Source: Alphaproteobacteria bacterium (GTDB lineage Bacteria; Pseudomonadota; Alphaproteobacteria; MPNO01; VGEU01). From it: a stretch of 64,000 bases of DNA. How positions within the stretch are numbered: position 1 is the first letter of the stretch; every line of letters begins with the position of its first letter. The stretch spans positions 1 through 64,000 of the forward strand of contig VGEU01000003.1 of NCBI GenBank assembly GCA_016869145.1. Reading direction: 5' to 3'. Positions 63,782 through 64,000 of this stretch are shown here, in pieces. The notes beneath the pieces are model-generated. The model was not told the origin of the DNA. It did not search any database and saw nothing but the letters and a program-made list of their open reading frames with translations. The position numbers and the translations under genes were made by a program.

Positions 63782-64000
63782 ATGGCGGTCACGCAACTCG
63801 GCTATCTCGGCTTCCAGGTGACGGATGCGGACACCTGGCGCCGGCTCGCGACCGAGATCATGGGGTTTGCGGTCAGCGACGAGGACGGCGTCATCTATCT
63901 CCGCTTCGACGAACGTCACCACCGCATCGCGTTGCGCCCGGGCAAAACCGACACGCTCGACTACGCCGGTTGGGAGTGCGCCGATCTCGGCGCCTACGAG
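63782..64000 (+). CDS. VOC family extradiol dioxygenase, BphC-like (partial, runs off the right edge)
   Basis: MAVTQLGYLGFQVTDADTWRRLATEIMGFAVSDEDGVIYLRFDERHHRIALRPGKTDTLDYAGWECADLGAYE. Confidence 0.8.
   Translation, partial: MAVTQLGYLGFQVTDADTWRRLATEIMGFAVSDEDGVIYLRFDERHHRIALRPGKTDTLDYAGWECADLGAYE

Overview
This is a high-GC, alphaproteobacterial-type chromosomal window with about 60 supported genes. Housekeeping genes include ETF-QO, ispE, apt, dinB, yajQ, a polyprenyl synthase, glyQ/glyS, ppdK and mnmA, plus tRNA-Gln(TTG), tRNA-Pro(CGG) and tRNA-Met(CAT). Oxidative and aromatic catabolism genes are numerous: three LLM flavin oxidoreductases, GMC, UbiD/FAH, a VanA-like Rieske oxygenase with a P450, and a CarAa-like Rieske oxygenase with reductase and VOC dioxygenase at the right edge. 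The most interesting segment is about 48.2-57.5 kb. It holds an SsuABC-type ABC importer divergent from a LigJ-like/LigB-like/LigK-like/GntR/PobA-like operon that ends in a short reductive-dehalogenase-like Fe-S protein. It lies between tRNA-Met and a decayed IS630-type transposase remnant. Other notable signals are a structured 5' leader before an NhaD-type antiporter (candidate cation riboswitch) and five otherwise recognisable genes broken by in-frame TAG/TGA codons or frameshifts, one of them a truncated TPP-enzyme/HPP-protein junction. A pair of tandem genes also shares a PodJ-like N-terminal motif. All family calls come from reading the protein sequences by eye; no searches were run.
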